The notes below the pieces were generated by a model. That model saw only the letters and a program-made list of their open reading frames with translations. It ran no database searches and was not told the origin of the DNA. From NCBI RefSeq assembly GCF_003628445.1, contig NZ_RBZO01000012.1, positions 46,231 to 110,230 of the forward strand: a stretch of DNA of 64,000 nt. The letters are read 5' to 3'. Origin of the DNA: Oceanobacillus bengalensis (lineage in GTDB: Bacteria; Bacillota; Bacilli; Bacillales; Amphibacillaceae). Each line of letters opens with the position of its first letter. Position 1 is the stretch's first letter. Made by a program: the position numbers and the translations under genes. Below are positions 9,293 through 18,182 of this stretch, piece by piece.

Positions 9293-9918
9293 TCGACACC
9301 ACCTGCTTGAAATTCATGTCTTGGGAAGGATTTGCTTGCAATCCACATTAATACGACACTTGCAAGGCTACCACTTATAAAAATCCATAAAACTGGTAAC
9401 ATACTTAGTACAACATATAGTAAGTAACTTCCAACAATTATCATAATTGTGTTTAAAGGTTTTCCAATAACTAAAATAATTGCTTGTTTCAGATATTCCA
9501 ATGTCTTAAAATCGAAATGAACATACATAGGAAAAATGTACAAAACAGCTGCAAAATAAATAAATAAAGCAAAAATGATAAAGAAAGCTAAAAAGGACAG
9601 TAACACATGTTCGGAGTTTTGAAAAAATCGTAAATCAACATATAATAGAATTCCTACTAATGCCGATATAAAACCTATGATATTCGTTTGTAGAAAGCCT
9701 GTTTTATATGTTTTCCAAAACGTCTTAAAAACTGGAATTTCAGTTTCCCCAAAAACCCATTTTCGTGCAACTGCAAACATTGCCGCAGTTGCTGGAAAAA
9801 AACCAAAGGCAACCAACCCTAACAATGAGAAAACAATCCACAATGCATTAAGATAAATCAATTTCATTATTCCATTTGAAATGCTATATAATTTCCAAAC
9901 TACTCCTTCAAGTCCCAT
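9289..9918 (-). CDS. YesL-like DUF624 membrane protein
   Basis: The 209-residue protein has about five membrane segments and the YesL/DUF624 start (long amphipathic N-terminus, then NALWIVFSLLGLVAFGFFPATAAMFAVARKW). Such proteins accompany carbohydrate ABC importers of the Lpl/Yes class in Bacilli, but their function is not settled. They may help the importer or take part in sensing. It lies between the solute-binding lipoprotein and namZ and overlaps namZ by four bases. AGAGGCG precedes the ATG. Confidence 0.85.
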   Translation of the reverse strand: MGLEGVVWKLYSISNGIMKLIYLNALWIVFSLLGLVAFGFFPATAAMFAVARKWVFGETEIPVFKTFWKTYKTGFLQTNIIGFISALVGILLYVDLRFFQNSEHVLLSFLAFFIIFALFIYFAAVLYIFPMYVHFDFKTLEYLKQAIILVIGKPLNTIMIIVGSYLLYVVLSMLPVLWIFISGSLASVVLMWIASKSFPRHEFQAGGVE

Positions 9919-9957
9919 GCTTATCGCCTCTTTTTAACTATATTTCGTAATGAATGA

Positions 9958-9992
9958 AGTAGTAACAGCCCAAAGATTCAGGCTGCACTACT
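9958..9992 (-). promoter_or_regulatory. hairpin between binding-protein gene and yesL-like gene
   Basis: AGTAGTAACAGCC (9958-9970) and GGCTGCACTACT (9981-9992) form an interrupted stem around a 10-base loop. It lies just after the binding-protein stop codon on the transcribed strand. Such structures often stabilise the highly needed binding-protein mRNA and lower downstream expression. That role is inferred. Confidence 0.5.
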
Positions 9993-10011
9993 ATTAAAAT
10001 TCTATGTCGAT

Positions 10012-11595
10012 TTACTGTGTTTCTAACCAGCGATCATATGCAGCTTGATGAATTTCTATTAATTCTTCGACACCTAAATCCATAAGTGTACCTACATATT
10101 CATCCCACATCTCATCGATCGACTCTCCACCTGTAATAAATTTAGCTTCCATTTGTTCAAAATAGCTATCAATATCAACCTTCAACGTACTAATTCTTTG
10201 TTGCTCCTCAACCGAAAAATATACTTGAGGATATGGTGATTTTGCATATGGGATTAGATCTTCATTTGCCCAGTCATAGATTTCTAGAATCGATGGATTT
10301 CCTCCCTCTTTAGAATAGAATTCATCGGTTAGAACCATTGGAACACTTGTACCAACACCTGGTGCATGCTTAGAATTTGTTTCCGTAGTACTTAATCCAT
10401 CTTGAGATAACAAGATCCATTGATCATCTTCATTCCATTCATATGTTTCCCCTTCAATACCTAACCGAGAAAGAATCGTACCTTCTTCTGTATATAGGTA
10501 ATCAAGCCAACGCATTGTAGCTTCTGGATGTTCATTATCTTTTGTAATTGCTGCTCTTCCTCTAAAGATTTCGCTGTACTCAATTGTTTGTTTCTCATCA
10601 TTTGTTGCACTTGTCATAGGAGGAAGCATCGGGTAATTTAAAGCTTCAGACGGATCTTCAAATCCTACTTGAACAATTGGCCAAGTAGAGAAAATACCTG
10701 TGCGTTGTCCCTTGGCAACAAATTGTTCCCATGTATGTGCGAACATCTCATTATCTAGTAAATTCTCATCATATAGTCGATTTAGGAATTTAAGATATTC
10801 TTTAAATTCCTCTTGAACCCAAGCAAATTCTACTACACCATCCTCTTCATATATACCATCATCCTGTACAATGCCGAAATTCGGTAGTAAACCAACTCGT
10901 AAATCTGCAGGTGTATTTGCTGTTAACGGAATAACATCCCCAACATTACCTGGGTCTTCCTCTTTAAATCGTTTTAATAATTCATAAAACTCATCCATTG
11001 TTGAAGGTCGATCAGCGCCTAACTCTTCAAGCCATGGTCCATTCATCCACATGATTGGTGTTCTTGAAGTTGCCGCCTGGTCTAATGCTGGTAATGCATA
11101 GATATGACCATCTGGTGTTGTAATAGAAGCCGCAAGCTCTGGATTTTCATCTAATAGTTTTTGTATATTTGGTGCGTACTCTTTAATTAAATCTTCTAGC
11201 GGAATTAACAATCCTTGAGAACCAAAATCAACCTCTTCACCAGCAGTTAAATCTGCTCCATAAAATAAATCAGGTAAATCTAAACTTGCAAATGCAAGCT
11301 GTTTATTCTGTGTGAAGTCATCTGATGTTGATGTTCTATACTCAAATTGAATATTAGTCAATTCTTCCATTTCTTGGAAGAACCCCATTTCTTGCCACTC
11401 TGGCTGAATTGGTGATCTCTTACCCATTATTTCTAACGTAATAGGCTCATCAACAACTGGATAACCTGTCGCATTAAAATTATCTGATGGTTCACTATCT
11501 TCTTGACTATTCTTCTCATCGTTCGAACATGCTGCAATGACAACTGCAGTGATTAGCAATACAATTAATCCTAATAAACGCTTTTTCATCCTCAC
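10012..11595 (-). CDS. extracellular sugar-binding lipoprotein of ABC importer
   Basis: The 527-residue protein has a lipoprotein signal peptide (MRMKKRLLG, hydrophobic stretch, lipobox IAAC with Cys23) followed by a large family-1 solute-binding domain of the LipO type used with Lpl permeases. GTG at 11595 is preferred because GGGGAG lies seven bases upstream. It sits directly downstream of its two permeases. The cargo is probably MurNAc, MurNAc-GlcNAc or small muropeptides, judged only from the surrounding genes. The anchored protein acts on the outer face of the membrane. Confidence 0.9.
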   Translation of the reverse strand: MRMKKRLLGLIVLLITAVVIAACSNDEKNSQEDSEPSDNFNATGYPVVDEPITLEIMGKRSPIQPEWQEMGFFQEMEELTNIQFEYRTSTSDDFTQNKQLAFASLDLPDLFYGADLTAGEEVDFGSQGLLIPLEDLIKEYAPNIQKLLDENPELAASITTPDGHIYALPALDQAATSRTPIMWMNGPWLEELGADRPSTMDEFYELLKRFKEEDPGNVGDVIPLTANTPADLRVGLLPNFGIVQDDGIYEEDGVVEFAWVQEEFKEYLKFLNRLYDENLLDNEMFAHTWEQFVAKGQRTGIFSTWPIVQVGFEDPSEALNYPMLPPMTSATNDEKQTIEYSEIFRGRAAITKDNEHPEATMRWLDYLYTEEGTILSRLGIEGETYEWNEDDQWILLSQDGLSTTETNSKHAPGVGTSVPMVLTDEFYSKEGGNPSILEIYDWANEDLIPYAKSPYPQVYFSVEEQQRISTLKVDIDSYFEQMEAKFITGGESIDEMWDEYVGTLMDLGVEELIEIHQAAYDRWLETQ

Positions 11596-11667
11596 TCTAA
11601 TTCTCCCCTTTTAAAGTAAATTGATTAGAAAATGTAAAGCTAGTAGTGAATTCTCCACCTCCATCGT

Positions 11668-11699
11668 AGGATAAATCGGTAGGTAAACCAACTTATCCT
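11668..11699 (-). promoter_or_regulatory. hairpin between permease and binding-protein genes
   Basis: AGGATAA (11668-11674) pairs with TTATCCT (11693-11699), with an inner GGT/ACC pairing. It lies in the 111-base gap upstream of the binding-protein start on the operon strand. It may be a processing or protection structure. No T-tract follows on the transcribed strand. Confidence 0.4.
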
Positions 11700-11706
11700 A
11701 TTGTCT

Positions 11707-12603
11707 TTATTCTTTAATCGATCCAATCATAACGCCTTTAAGAAAGAAGCGTTGTAGGAATGGATAAACTATAAGTAAAGGTGCAGCAGATATAATCATA
11801 ACAGCATATTTAATGATGTCAGCAATTCTAGCGTGTTCACTCAATGCCTCTACAGCTCCACTTTGTTGCATCAGTTCAGTTGTAAGTTGCTGTTGTACAA
11901 GTATTTCCCTTAGGAATAATTGCAATGGGAATAGTTCTCTATCTTGCAAGTAAATTAATGCATTAAAGTATTGATTCCAGTGACCAACACCGTAGAATAG
12001 AGCCATAACTGCTATGATTGGCGCAGATAATGGTAAAACAATTTGGAGAAATGTCCTTATCTGTGAAGCACCATCTATTTCAGCAGCTTCTTCCAATCCT
12101 CTTGGAATCGTTACTTTAAAGAATGTCATCGTAACAATAATATTCCACATCGCTGCCGCATTCGGTAGCACCATTGCCCAAATTGTATCAATCATGCCAA
12201 GGTCACGAATTAATAAATAGGTAGGAATTAAACCACCCTCGAAAAACATGGTAAATACTAGCATAGCCATTATGACTTTTTTCCCTACTAGTTGCTGTCT
12301 TGATAGTGCATATGCCATTGGCAATGTTACGAATAGGTTAATAAACGTTCCAAACAATGTGTAAAAAATGGTATTGCGGTAGCCAAGCCAGATTTCACTA
12401 TTCTGGAAAACCCTTTCATAACCTTCAAATGTAATTCCTTGTGGAAAAAGCCACATCTTACCCGAATTCACATATTCAGGATCACTTATAGAAGCACTGA
12501 CGATGTAAATCAATGGGTACGAAATAATAATGATGAAAAACCATACTAATAGTTTGTTACAAATATCAAATACTTTATCAGACTTCGTTTGTTTTATGCT
12601 CAT
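11707..12603 (-). CDS. ABC sugar transporter permease, LplC type
   Basis: The 298-residue protein is an integral membrane permease with about six segments. Its EAA loop reads EEAAEIDGASQIRTFLQIVLP, which contacts the ATPase. The C-terminus (FLQRFFLKGVMIGSIKE) is typical of LplC/YtcP permeases. It pairs with the LplB-type permease upstream. No ATPase gene occurs in the operon, so a shared MsmX-like ATPase encoded elsewhere is expected, as known for this importer class. AAAGGAG precedes the ATG. Confidence 0.93.
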   Translation of the reverse strand: MSIKQTKSDKVFDICNKLLVWFFIIIISYPLIYIVSASISDPEYVNSGKMWLFPQGITFEGYERVFQNSEIWLGYRNTIFYTLFGTFINLFVTLPMAYALSRQQLVGKKVIMAMLVFTMFFEGGLIPTYLLIRDLGMIDTIWAMVLPNAAAMWNIIVTMTFFKVTIPRGLEEAAEIDGASQIRTFLQIVLPLSAPIIAVMALFYGVGHWNQYFNALIYLQDRELFPLQLFLREILVQQQLTTELMQQSGAVEALSEHARIADIIKYAVMIISAAPLLIVYPFLQRFFLKGVMIGSIKE

Positions 12604-12616
12604 TATGGATACTCCT

Positions 12617-13555
12617 TTACCATAAGCTTGTACCCGTCCTTCTAGCTAATCGGTTGAAGAATATTAATATTAAGAAATTTATAACTGAATTAAATAACCC
12701 TACTGCTGTTGAATAACTATATTGTCCATGTAACAAACCAGATTCATATACATATGTTTGAATTACTTGTGATGATTCTAAATTCAACTCATTTTGTAGT
12801 AATAAGATTTTTTCAAATCCAATTGACATCATATTACCCATATTTAATATTAGAAGGATAATAATCGTTGGTAGTATACTTGGTATATTGATGTACCATA
12901 TTCGTTGAAGCCTTGTGGCTCCATCAATTTTAGCCGCTTCATGTAACTGTGGATCAACCCCTGCTAATGCAGCCAAATAGATAATTGCTCCCCATCCAAG
13001 ATTTTGCCACTCATTCGACCAAACAAAGATGGATTTAAACCAACCAGGTTCTGTCATGAAGTTAATAGGTTCAAAGCCTAGAAGCTGGATAAAATTATTG
13101 ATAATCCCTGTTGCTGGGTCCAAAAAGGCAATAATCATCCCTGAAAATACAACAATGGATATAAAGTGTGGTGCATATGTAATCGTTTGAGCGGTTTTTT
13201 TGAATTTACTATCTCTTAACTCATTAAGCGCCAATGCAACGATTATAGAGATTGGAAATAACGCTAAACCATATAAGTTTATTCCTAAGGTATTTTTTAT
13301 TAAATCCCAAAAGTAGTAGGAATCAAAAAAGCGAATAAAGTGATCAAAACCAACCCACGCACTACCAAATATTCCATCAATTGCTCGGAAATCCTTAAAT
13401 GCTATTTGCACACCATACATTGGATAATATTTAAAAACTAGAAAGTAAATAATACCCGGAGCTAATAGTAAATATAGCTGCCAATTTAGTTTCATTTTCC
13501 TCCAATTATATTTTCTTTTTTTAGGAGGACTACTAGAAATGGTGTTTTCCGCCAT
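12617..13555 (-). CDS. ABC sugar transporter permease, LplB type
   Basis: The 312-residue protein has a basic cytoplasmic N-terminus, about six membrane segments, and the EAA loop HEAAKIDGATRLQRIWYINI. LplB-type proteins form heterodimers with LplC-type permeases, and the partner follows after 13 bases. The start has AAAGGGG upstream. Specificity is inferred from the neighbouring nagZ, namZ and murQ. It is the third gene of the operon, after nagZ. Confidence 0.93.
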   Translation of the reverse strand: MAENTISSSPPKKRKYNWRKMKLNWQLYLLLAPGIIYFLVFKYYPMYGVQIAFKDFRAIDGIFGSAWVGFDHFIRFFDSYYFWDLIKNTLGINLYGLALFPISIIVALALNELRDSKFKKTAQTITYAPHFISIVVFSGMIIAFLDPATGIINNFIQLLGFEPINFMTEPGWFKSIFVWSNEWQNLGWGAIIYLAALAGVDPQLHEAAKIDGATRLQRIWYINIPSILPTIIILLILNMGNMMSIGFEKILLLQNELNLESSQVIQTYVYESGLLHGQYSYSTAVGLFNSVINFLILIFFNRLARRTGTSLW

Positions 13556-13618
13556 TTATGATACAACCCCTTTCTTGGAGGTTAAGATTAAACAAATTCT
13601 TTTCTTATCCCATGAAAT

Positions 13619-15205
13619 CTATACAATCTTAATCGGAAGCCTTCCACTTACAATTTCTTTCCCAAAGATGGCACCCGCAGCTACTTTTAATGCTGGATAA
13701 GTAAATTCATACGTATTGATGTATGCTGGTACATTAGGGAAATATTTCAGATCATAAGGACTCCTCATCGCGATAACAATAACCGGTTTACCTGTTTCAA
13801 GTAATTTTTCAACTAGGATAATCTGCTTGCTTCCCGGAGAAACAGTTAATGTACCAACAATGAATGCGTCGTAGTCTTGTGACCGATTAATAATTGACTC
13901 AACTTCTTCTAACGTTGCCGCATTTGTTATTTGTAGTACATCTGCATCTTGGTCATGTTCTTGAATAGCTGCCCCTAAGGACAAATTAGCATATCTCTTG
14001 TCTTCTACTTGCATCGTTGTTCCATTATTCGGATGGATGACAAGAATACGTTGATTACCGACAAGTGGAAATACATCTTCATTTTTCACAATGGTTACAC
14101 TTTCTCTATAAATCTCATAAGCAAGTTCTTTATGTTCATTGCTACCAACTATTGTTGAAACGCTTTGATTCTCGTCTAAAGAAATATTATTCCAGTTTAC
14201 ATATTTGTCTTTAAGGTCATTTATCCGTTGATTAGATTGATTAATTCTTTCCTCTGATATTTCTCCTTTAGTGATGGATTCTAAGATTTCCTTGATCGTC
14301 CCAACTTGTTTCTTATGTGTATGTGAAATCATAACTAAATCAACGCCTGCCTTGATTGCAGCAACTCCGCCCTTTTCGGTTCCAATTCCATTAGCAATCG
14401 CATTCATTTCCATGCAATCCGTTGTAACAACACCATCAAATCCAAGTTCTTCTCTTAATAGCCCTGTTATAACTTTTTTAGAAAGTGTCGCAGGTACATC
14501 TGCTTCATTTTCAATAGAAGGGAAGTATACATGTGCAGACATAACTGTATCGGCACCAGCATTGATACTCTCTTTGAACGGGAGTAATTCAATTTTATCT
14601 AGTCTTTCTTTTTCATGAGAGATAACTGGAAGGTCTAAATGAGAGTCTACGCTTGTATCCCCATGACCTGGAAAGTGCTTTAATGTAGTAATAACTCCAG
14701 CATCTTGCATTCCCTTCATGGCAGCCTGTCCAAACCTAGTAACTTTTTCAGGAGATTCTCCGAATGACCGAACGCCAATTACAGGATTATTGGGATTATT
14801 ATTTACATCAAGAACTGGTGCTAGATTCCAATTTATTCCTAATGCTTTTAGTTCTTTTCCAGTTGCTAGACCAATTTTATAAGCATTGTCTGGATTATCT
14901 GTTGCACCTAATGTCATTGCACCCGGAAAAATTGTCGCCCCATCTCCTAATCGTCTTACAACACCATTTTCCTGATCCATACAGATTAAGAGAGGGTATT
15001 TATACCCCGCTTCTTTCGCCTCACGTTGTAATGATGTTGTTAAGTGAAGGATTTCTAAAGGTGTTCCTATATTACGACCGAATAAAATTATTCCACCTAC
15101 ATGATAATTATGTATCATGTCCTTTATCTCCTCAGGAACGGTCTTTCCATCAAAACCAACGACTAATAATTGCCCTACTTTTTTCGCTAGATTACTAGAT
15201 TCCAT
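13619..15205 (-). CDS. nagZ: beta-N-acetylglucosaminidase NagZ (GH3), no signal peptide
   Basis: The 528-residue protein is a GH3 enzyme. The histidine/aspartate acid-base loop KHFPGHGDTSVDSH lies at 176-189 and the nucleophile is Asp263 in TTDCMEM. A C-terminal GH3-C-like domain fills about 390-528. NagZ removes GlcNAc from the non-reducing end of GlcNAc-MurNAc compounds. B. subtilis NagZ is exported, whereas this protein starts MESSNLAKKVGQLLVVGFDG without any signal, as in Gram-negative cytoplasmic NagZ. GGGAGGA precedes the ATG. Together with NamZ it could degrade imported chitobiose-like muropeptides completely. Confidence 0.93.
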   Translation of the reverse strand: MESSNLAKKVGQLLVVGFDGKTVPEEIKDMIHNYHVGGIILFGRNIGTPLEILHLTTSLQREAKEAGYKYPLLICMDQENGVVRRLGDGATIFPGAMTLGATDNPDNAYKIGLATGKELKALGINWNLAPVLDVNNNPNNPVIGVRSFGESPEKVTRFGQAAMKGMQDAGVITTLKHFPGHGDTSVDSHLDLPVISHEKERLDKIELLPFKESINAGADTVMSAHVYFPSIENEADVPATLSKKVITGLLREELGFDGVVTTDCMEMNAIANGIGTEKGGVAAIKAGVDLVMISHTHKKQVGTIKEILESITKGEISEERINQSNQRINDLKDKYVNWNNISLDENQSVSTIVGSNEHKELAYEIYRESVTIVKNEDVFPLVGNQRILVIHPNNGTTMQVEDKRYANLSLGAAIQEHDQDADVLQITNAATLEEVESIINRSQDYDAFIVGTLTVSPGSKQIILVEKLLETGKPVIVIAMRSPYDLKYFPNVPAYINTYEFTYPALKVAAGAIFGKEIVSGRLPIKIV

Positions 15206-15234
15206 GTCTATCCTCCCTTCTAATTAGAAACATT

Positions 15235-15954
15235 TTAGATTTCATACCCTGGGATGAACCCGCCTCTTCGTACATTTCCTCCGGTTGGGAATTTAAGTGT
15301 TTGCGCATATTGTACACGACTTACACAACCTCTTACTGTACCCAATGCCTTATAATAATCATAGTAACGGAAGGATGAAGAGTTCATGATAAACCAATAA
15401 TTGGATAACGCTTCTAAATATGTATCAAATTCTTCTGATACATCAACGAAAATATCAGGATTATAGCCTTCCATATCTTCCCAATTTTCACTATGATAGA
15501 ACGGATAATAATGAGGTGCTAATCCTTCTAAATCAAATCCTGGAAGACCAGCCTTTAACTGAGCAGCTTCTACCAATCTTGGGCAAAGTGCGTGATCAGG
15601 ATGAATACTGTTTACCCAGTGTGTAATAACTACAGTCGGTCTTAATTTACGCATTAATGTTGCAATATGTGTAATAATTTCATCATTAAATTCTAATTCA
15701 GCATCTTTGTAGTCTAATGTAATACTTTTAGCCCCTAAAATTTCTGCAACTTTTTCAGATTCCTGAATTTTTTGCTTCGTATAATCCTCTACTGAAATAT
15801 GTGGCGGGTTTCCTTTTTCCCCTGCTGTTAAATGTAAGAATGTTACATCCCATCCTGCTTTTGCATATTTATGTGCAATTGCTCCTGCTTGAATTTCTGC
15901 ATCACCACAGTGAGCTCCGACAACAACTAAATGTTTTTTCTTATCCATTTTCAT
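15235..15954 (-). CDS. PIG-L/LmbE-family protein with altered active-site motif
   Basis: The 239-residue protein has the PIG-L (LmbE) deacetylase fold. ATG at 15954 is preferred because AGGAG lies eight bases upstream. A longer frame from 15993 lacks a good site. The metal site HPDD motif reads HCGD (15-18): His15 and Asp18 fit the zinc ligands, but the general-base aspartate position is Gly17. The second motif is HPDH (118-121). Known relatives remove N-acetyl from GlcNAc derivatives (BshB, MshB, LmbE). The altered motif makes a different reaction or loss of activity possible. It is the first gene of the recycling operon. Confidence 0.8.
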   Translation of the reverse strand: MKMDKKKHLVVVGAHCGDAEIQAGAIAHKYAKAGWDVTFLHLTAGEKGNPPHISVEDYTKQKIQESEKVAEILGAKSITLDYKDAELEFNDEIITHIATLMRKLRPTVVITHWVNSIHPDHALCPRLVEAAQLKAGLPGFDLEGLAPHYYPFYHSENWEDMEGYNPDIFVDVSEEFDTYLEALSNYWFIMNSSSFRYYDYYKALGTVRGCVSRVQYAQTLKFPTGGNVRRGGFIPGYEI

Positions 15955-16038
15955 TACACCTCTCCTAAGAAATAATCTCATGCTAACTATCACTTATTTA
16001 ATTTGGGTAAAATATTTAAATTAAGCGTTTTCTTTTTT

Positions 16039-16052
16039 TGAAAGCGATTAAT
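16039..16052 (-). promoter_or_regulatory. cre-like site downstream of the putative operon promoter
   Basis: TGAAAGCGATTAAT matches 12 of 14 positions of the Bacillus CcpA site TGWAANCGNTNWCA. It lies about 25 bases downstream of the suggested -10 and about 85 bases before the PIG-L start, a position suited to catabolite repression. A related half, AAGCGTTTTC, lies at 16023-16032 in inverted orientation. Confidence 0.45.
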
Positions 16053-16327
16053 TAATAAGCATGATGTTACTGAATAATATAACACAGAATATTTTGATTT
16101 GAAATATAAATTTAAAAATATTATCAATAAATTGTAATTTAATTTCAATTCATATCAGATTACCTTACTCGGCATCTATGATAAGTTAATTTGCCGTCAC
16201 ATTTCTATGATAAATTGGATAACCTACATTACTTTCCAATTCATCTTAATCAATTTCAATCCTTCGATTAATTCCCTATATAACCTATGAAATTTAATTT
16301 CACTAAATCCCCCCTCCTTTATATTAT

Positions 16328-16341
16328 TGTTAGCGTTTTCA
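16328..16341. promoter_or_regulatory. second cre-like site
   Basis: TGTTAGCGTTTTCA matches 13 of 14 positions of TGWAANCGNTNWCA, the only mismatch being T for A at position 4. It lies about 370 bases before the PIG-L start and 350 bases after the oxidase gene. No promoter could be assigned to it. Confidence 0.45.
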
Positions 16342-16584
16342 TTATTGTTCGTAGAAACGCCATTCTATTTTCATTTACTGCTATAAATGATTATTCTATA
16401 CTATCTTCTAAAAAGCATTTAGAATTTATAGAAACAATATAACATAAATAGACTAAAATTGAAATATAATTTCGTTAATTTATAAAATATATTGTATTTA
16501 TATTTTAAAACCTATATGCTAATCATTTATGAATGCCTTGTTATTTGCATGAAAAGGTTTATTTACATGTGAATATAAAAGAAG

Positions 16585-16627
16585 AAGGCATAACTAACTA
16601 GATAAAATCTGTTAGTTATGCCTTTTT
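16585..16627 (-). terminator. terminator of the FAD-linked oxidase gene
   Basis: AAGGCATAACTAAC (16585-16598) pairs perfectly with GTTAGTTATGCCTT (16611-16624), a 14-base stem with a 12-base loop. T-rich sequence follows on both strands, so it can work in both directions. It separates the oxidase from the recycling operon. Confidence 0.85.
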
Positions 16628-16693
16628 TAGCAAAACTTCTTATTGCCCTTAAACTTTCCATTGGACATGGTTCACATCCCCATTGAATGTGCG

Positions 16694-18055
16694 CTAGAAT
16701 AATTTTCCTGGATTCAAACGATTGTTGGGGTCGATGGCGTTTTTTATTTTCTTCATTAATTCTATTTCAATATTATCGCTCATTTTTTCGAAATAGGATT
16801 TCTTAATGATTCCAATTCCGTGTTCTGCAGAAGGTCGGCCACCTAGTTCGGCAACTTTTTGATATAAATCATCTAATAATGCTTCACGTTTCGCTTGCCA
16901 TGTTTCTTCATCTAAATTTTCTTTCATCAGCACCGTATGAATGTTTCCATCACCTGCATGTCCAAAATTAATTACTGAAAGTCCATGTATCTCTTGTAAT
17001 TCTTTTGTGTATTCAATCATTTCAGCGAATCTATTAATTGGTACAACTTCATCCAACATTTCATATTCCGTAAACTCCATAAGTGCTACTAATATATTAT
17101 CTCGTAATTTCCAAACCTTATCTTCCTCTTCTGGTGTTGTTAGTGGAACGATTTCCAAAACTTTGGTTTCTAAAATACTATTTAAGGTTTCAACCTTGTT
17201 CGAAATTGCCCCTTCATCATTGCTATCAATGGTCATTAATACATACGCGTGTCCCTTCTGACTTTGTAATTTGTAACCTGAAAATTTTTCACTATATTCA
17301 ATGGTACTTTTCTCAAACATTTCTAAAGCTGTTGGACCTATGCCGCTCTTTAATATAGTTAATACACCGTCTGTCGCTTCAGCTAAAGTATCAAAGGCTA
17401 ACAAAACAGATTGCTTATATTTAGGTAATGGTAAAATTTTTAATTTTATTTTTGTCGTAATTCCTAATGTACCTTCAGAACCAATAAAGAGATCTTTTAG
17501 GTCATATCCAGAACTATTTTTTATGTTAAGACTACCTAAATTCACCACTTCACCAGTTGGAAGTACAATTTCTAATTCACGAATATAATCTCTTGTCGTT
17601 CCATATTTAACTGCACGCATCCCACCTGCATTCGTGGCAACGTTTCCACCAATGGTCGAATGTTTAGAACCTGGATCCGGTGGATAGAAATATCCTTTAC
17701 TTTCTACAAACTCCTGAATCTCTTGTAGTTGTACACCCGGTTCCAAAGATAATGTCATTGTCTCTTCATCTAACTCAAGGATATGATTCATTAAATGAAC
17801 ATCAATAATTAATTCATTTCCTGTAATCGGAACTTGAGCTCCAGCTACACCTGTTCCCCCTCCACGGGCAATAATAGAAAGTTCTTTCTCATTTGCATAG
17901 TGAACCAATGCCACTACTTCTTCTGTTGTTTCCGGTAATACTACTGCATGTACTTTTGCAACACCTTTAACAAATAAGTCAGTTTCATAAACTTCTGGTA
18001 CCTCACTACCGAAAAAAAGACGTTCCTTTTCTTGAATAATATTTTGTAATTGCAT
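16694..18055 (-). CDS. FAD-linked oxidase of the GlcD/D-lactate dehydrogenase family
   Basis: The 453-residue protein has an N-terminal FAD-binding domain (RGGGTG at 64-69, PDPGSKHSTIGG at 126-137) and a C-terminal FAD-oxidase domain with GHAGDGNIH near 365-373 and EHGIG near 412-416. The family oxidises D-lactate, glycolate or other 2-hydroxy acids. MurQ releases D-lactate, so D-lactate is the natural guess in this setting, but it is not provable from sequence. No GlcE/GlcF partner is adjacent. AGAGGAGG precedes the ATG. It forms its own transcript, ending at the hairpin at 16585-16627. Confidence 0.88.
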   Translation of the reverse strand: MQLQNIIQEKERLFFGSEVPEVYETDLFVKGVAKVHAVVLPETTEEVVALVHYANEKELSIIARGGGTGVAGAQVPITGNELIIDVHLMNHILELDEETMTLSLEPGVQLQEIQEFVESKGYFYPPDPGSKHSTIGGNVATNAGGMRAVKYGTTRDYIRELEIVLPTGEVVNLGSLNIKNSSGYDLKDLFIGSEGTLGITTKIKLKILPLPKYKQSVLLAFDTLAEATDGVLTILKSGIGPTALEMFEKSTIEYSEKFSGYKLQSQKGHAYVLMTIDSNDEGAISNKVETLNSILETKVLEIVPLTTPEEEDKVWKLRDNILVALMEFTEYEMLDEVVPINRFAEMIEYTKELQEIHGLSVINFGHAGDGNIHTVLMKENLDEETWQAKREALLDDLYQKVAELGGRPSAEHGIGIIKKSYFEKMSDNIEIELMKKIKNAIDPNNRLNPGKLF

Positions 18056-18182
18056 TATAAAATCCTCCTCTAATAGTAGCGGGATTTTTCCGCTTATGAT
18101 AATGGTGCTAAAAACATTAATTCTCCGTTATAGTTTTTCGATAATACACTAATCTACTAACTTTTTGAAATCTGCTATCTAA

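Larger units (their letters stand above)
15955..16580. promoter_or_regulatory. 626-base AT-rich control region of the recycling operon
   Basis: No open frame of note lies here. A possible minus-strand promoter has TTCAAA (16098-16103, complement) and TATATT (16076-16081, complement) spaced by 16 bases. The -35 element is weak. Two cre-like sites are listed separately. No recognised riboswitch was seen. Confidence 0.4.

Noticed and set aside
14271..15198. Open frames of 115 and 144 codons antisense to nagZ
   Set aside because: They mirror the codon pattern of a clearly real GH3 gene and have no start signal or recognisable motif.
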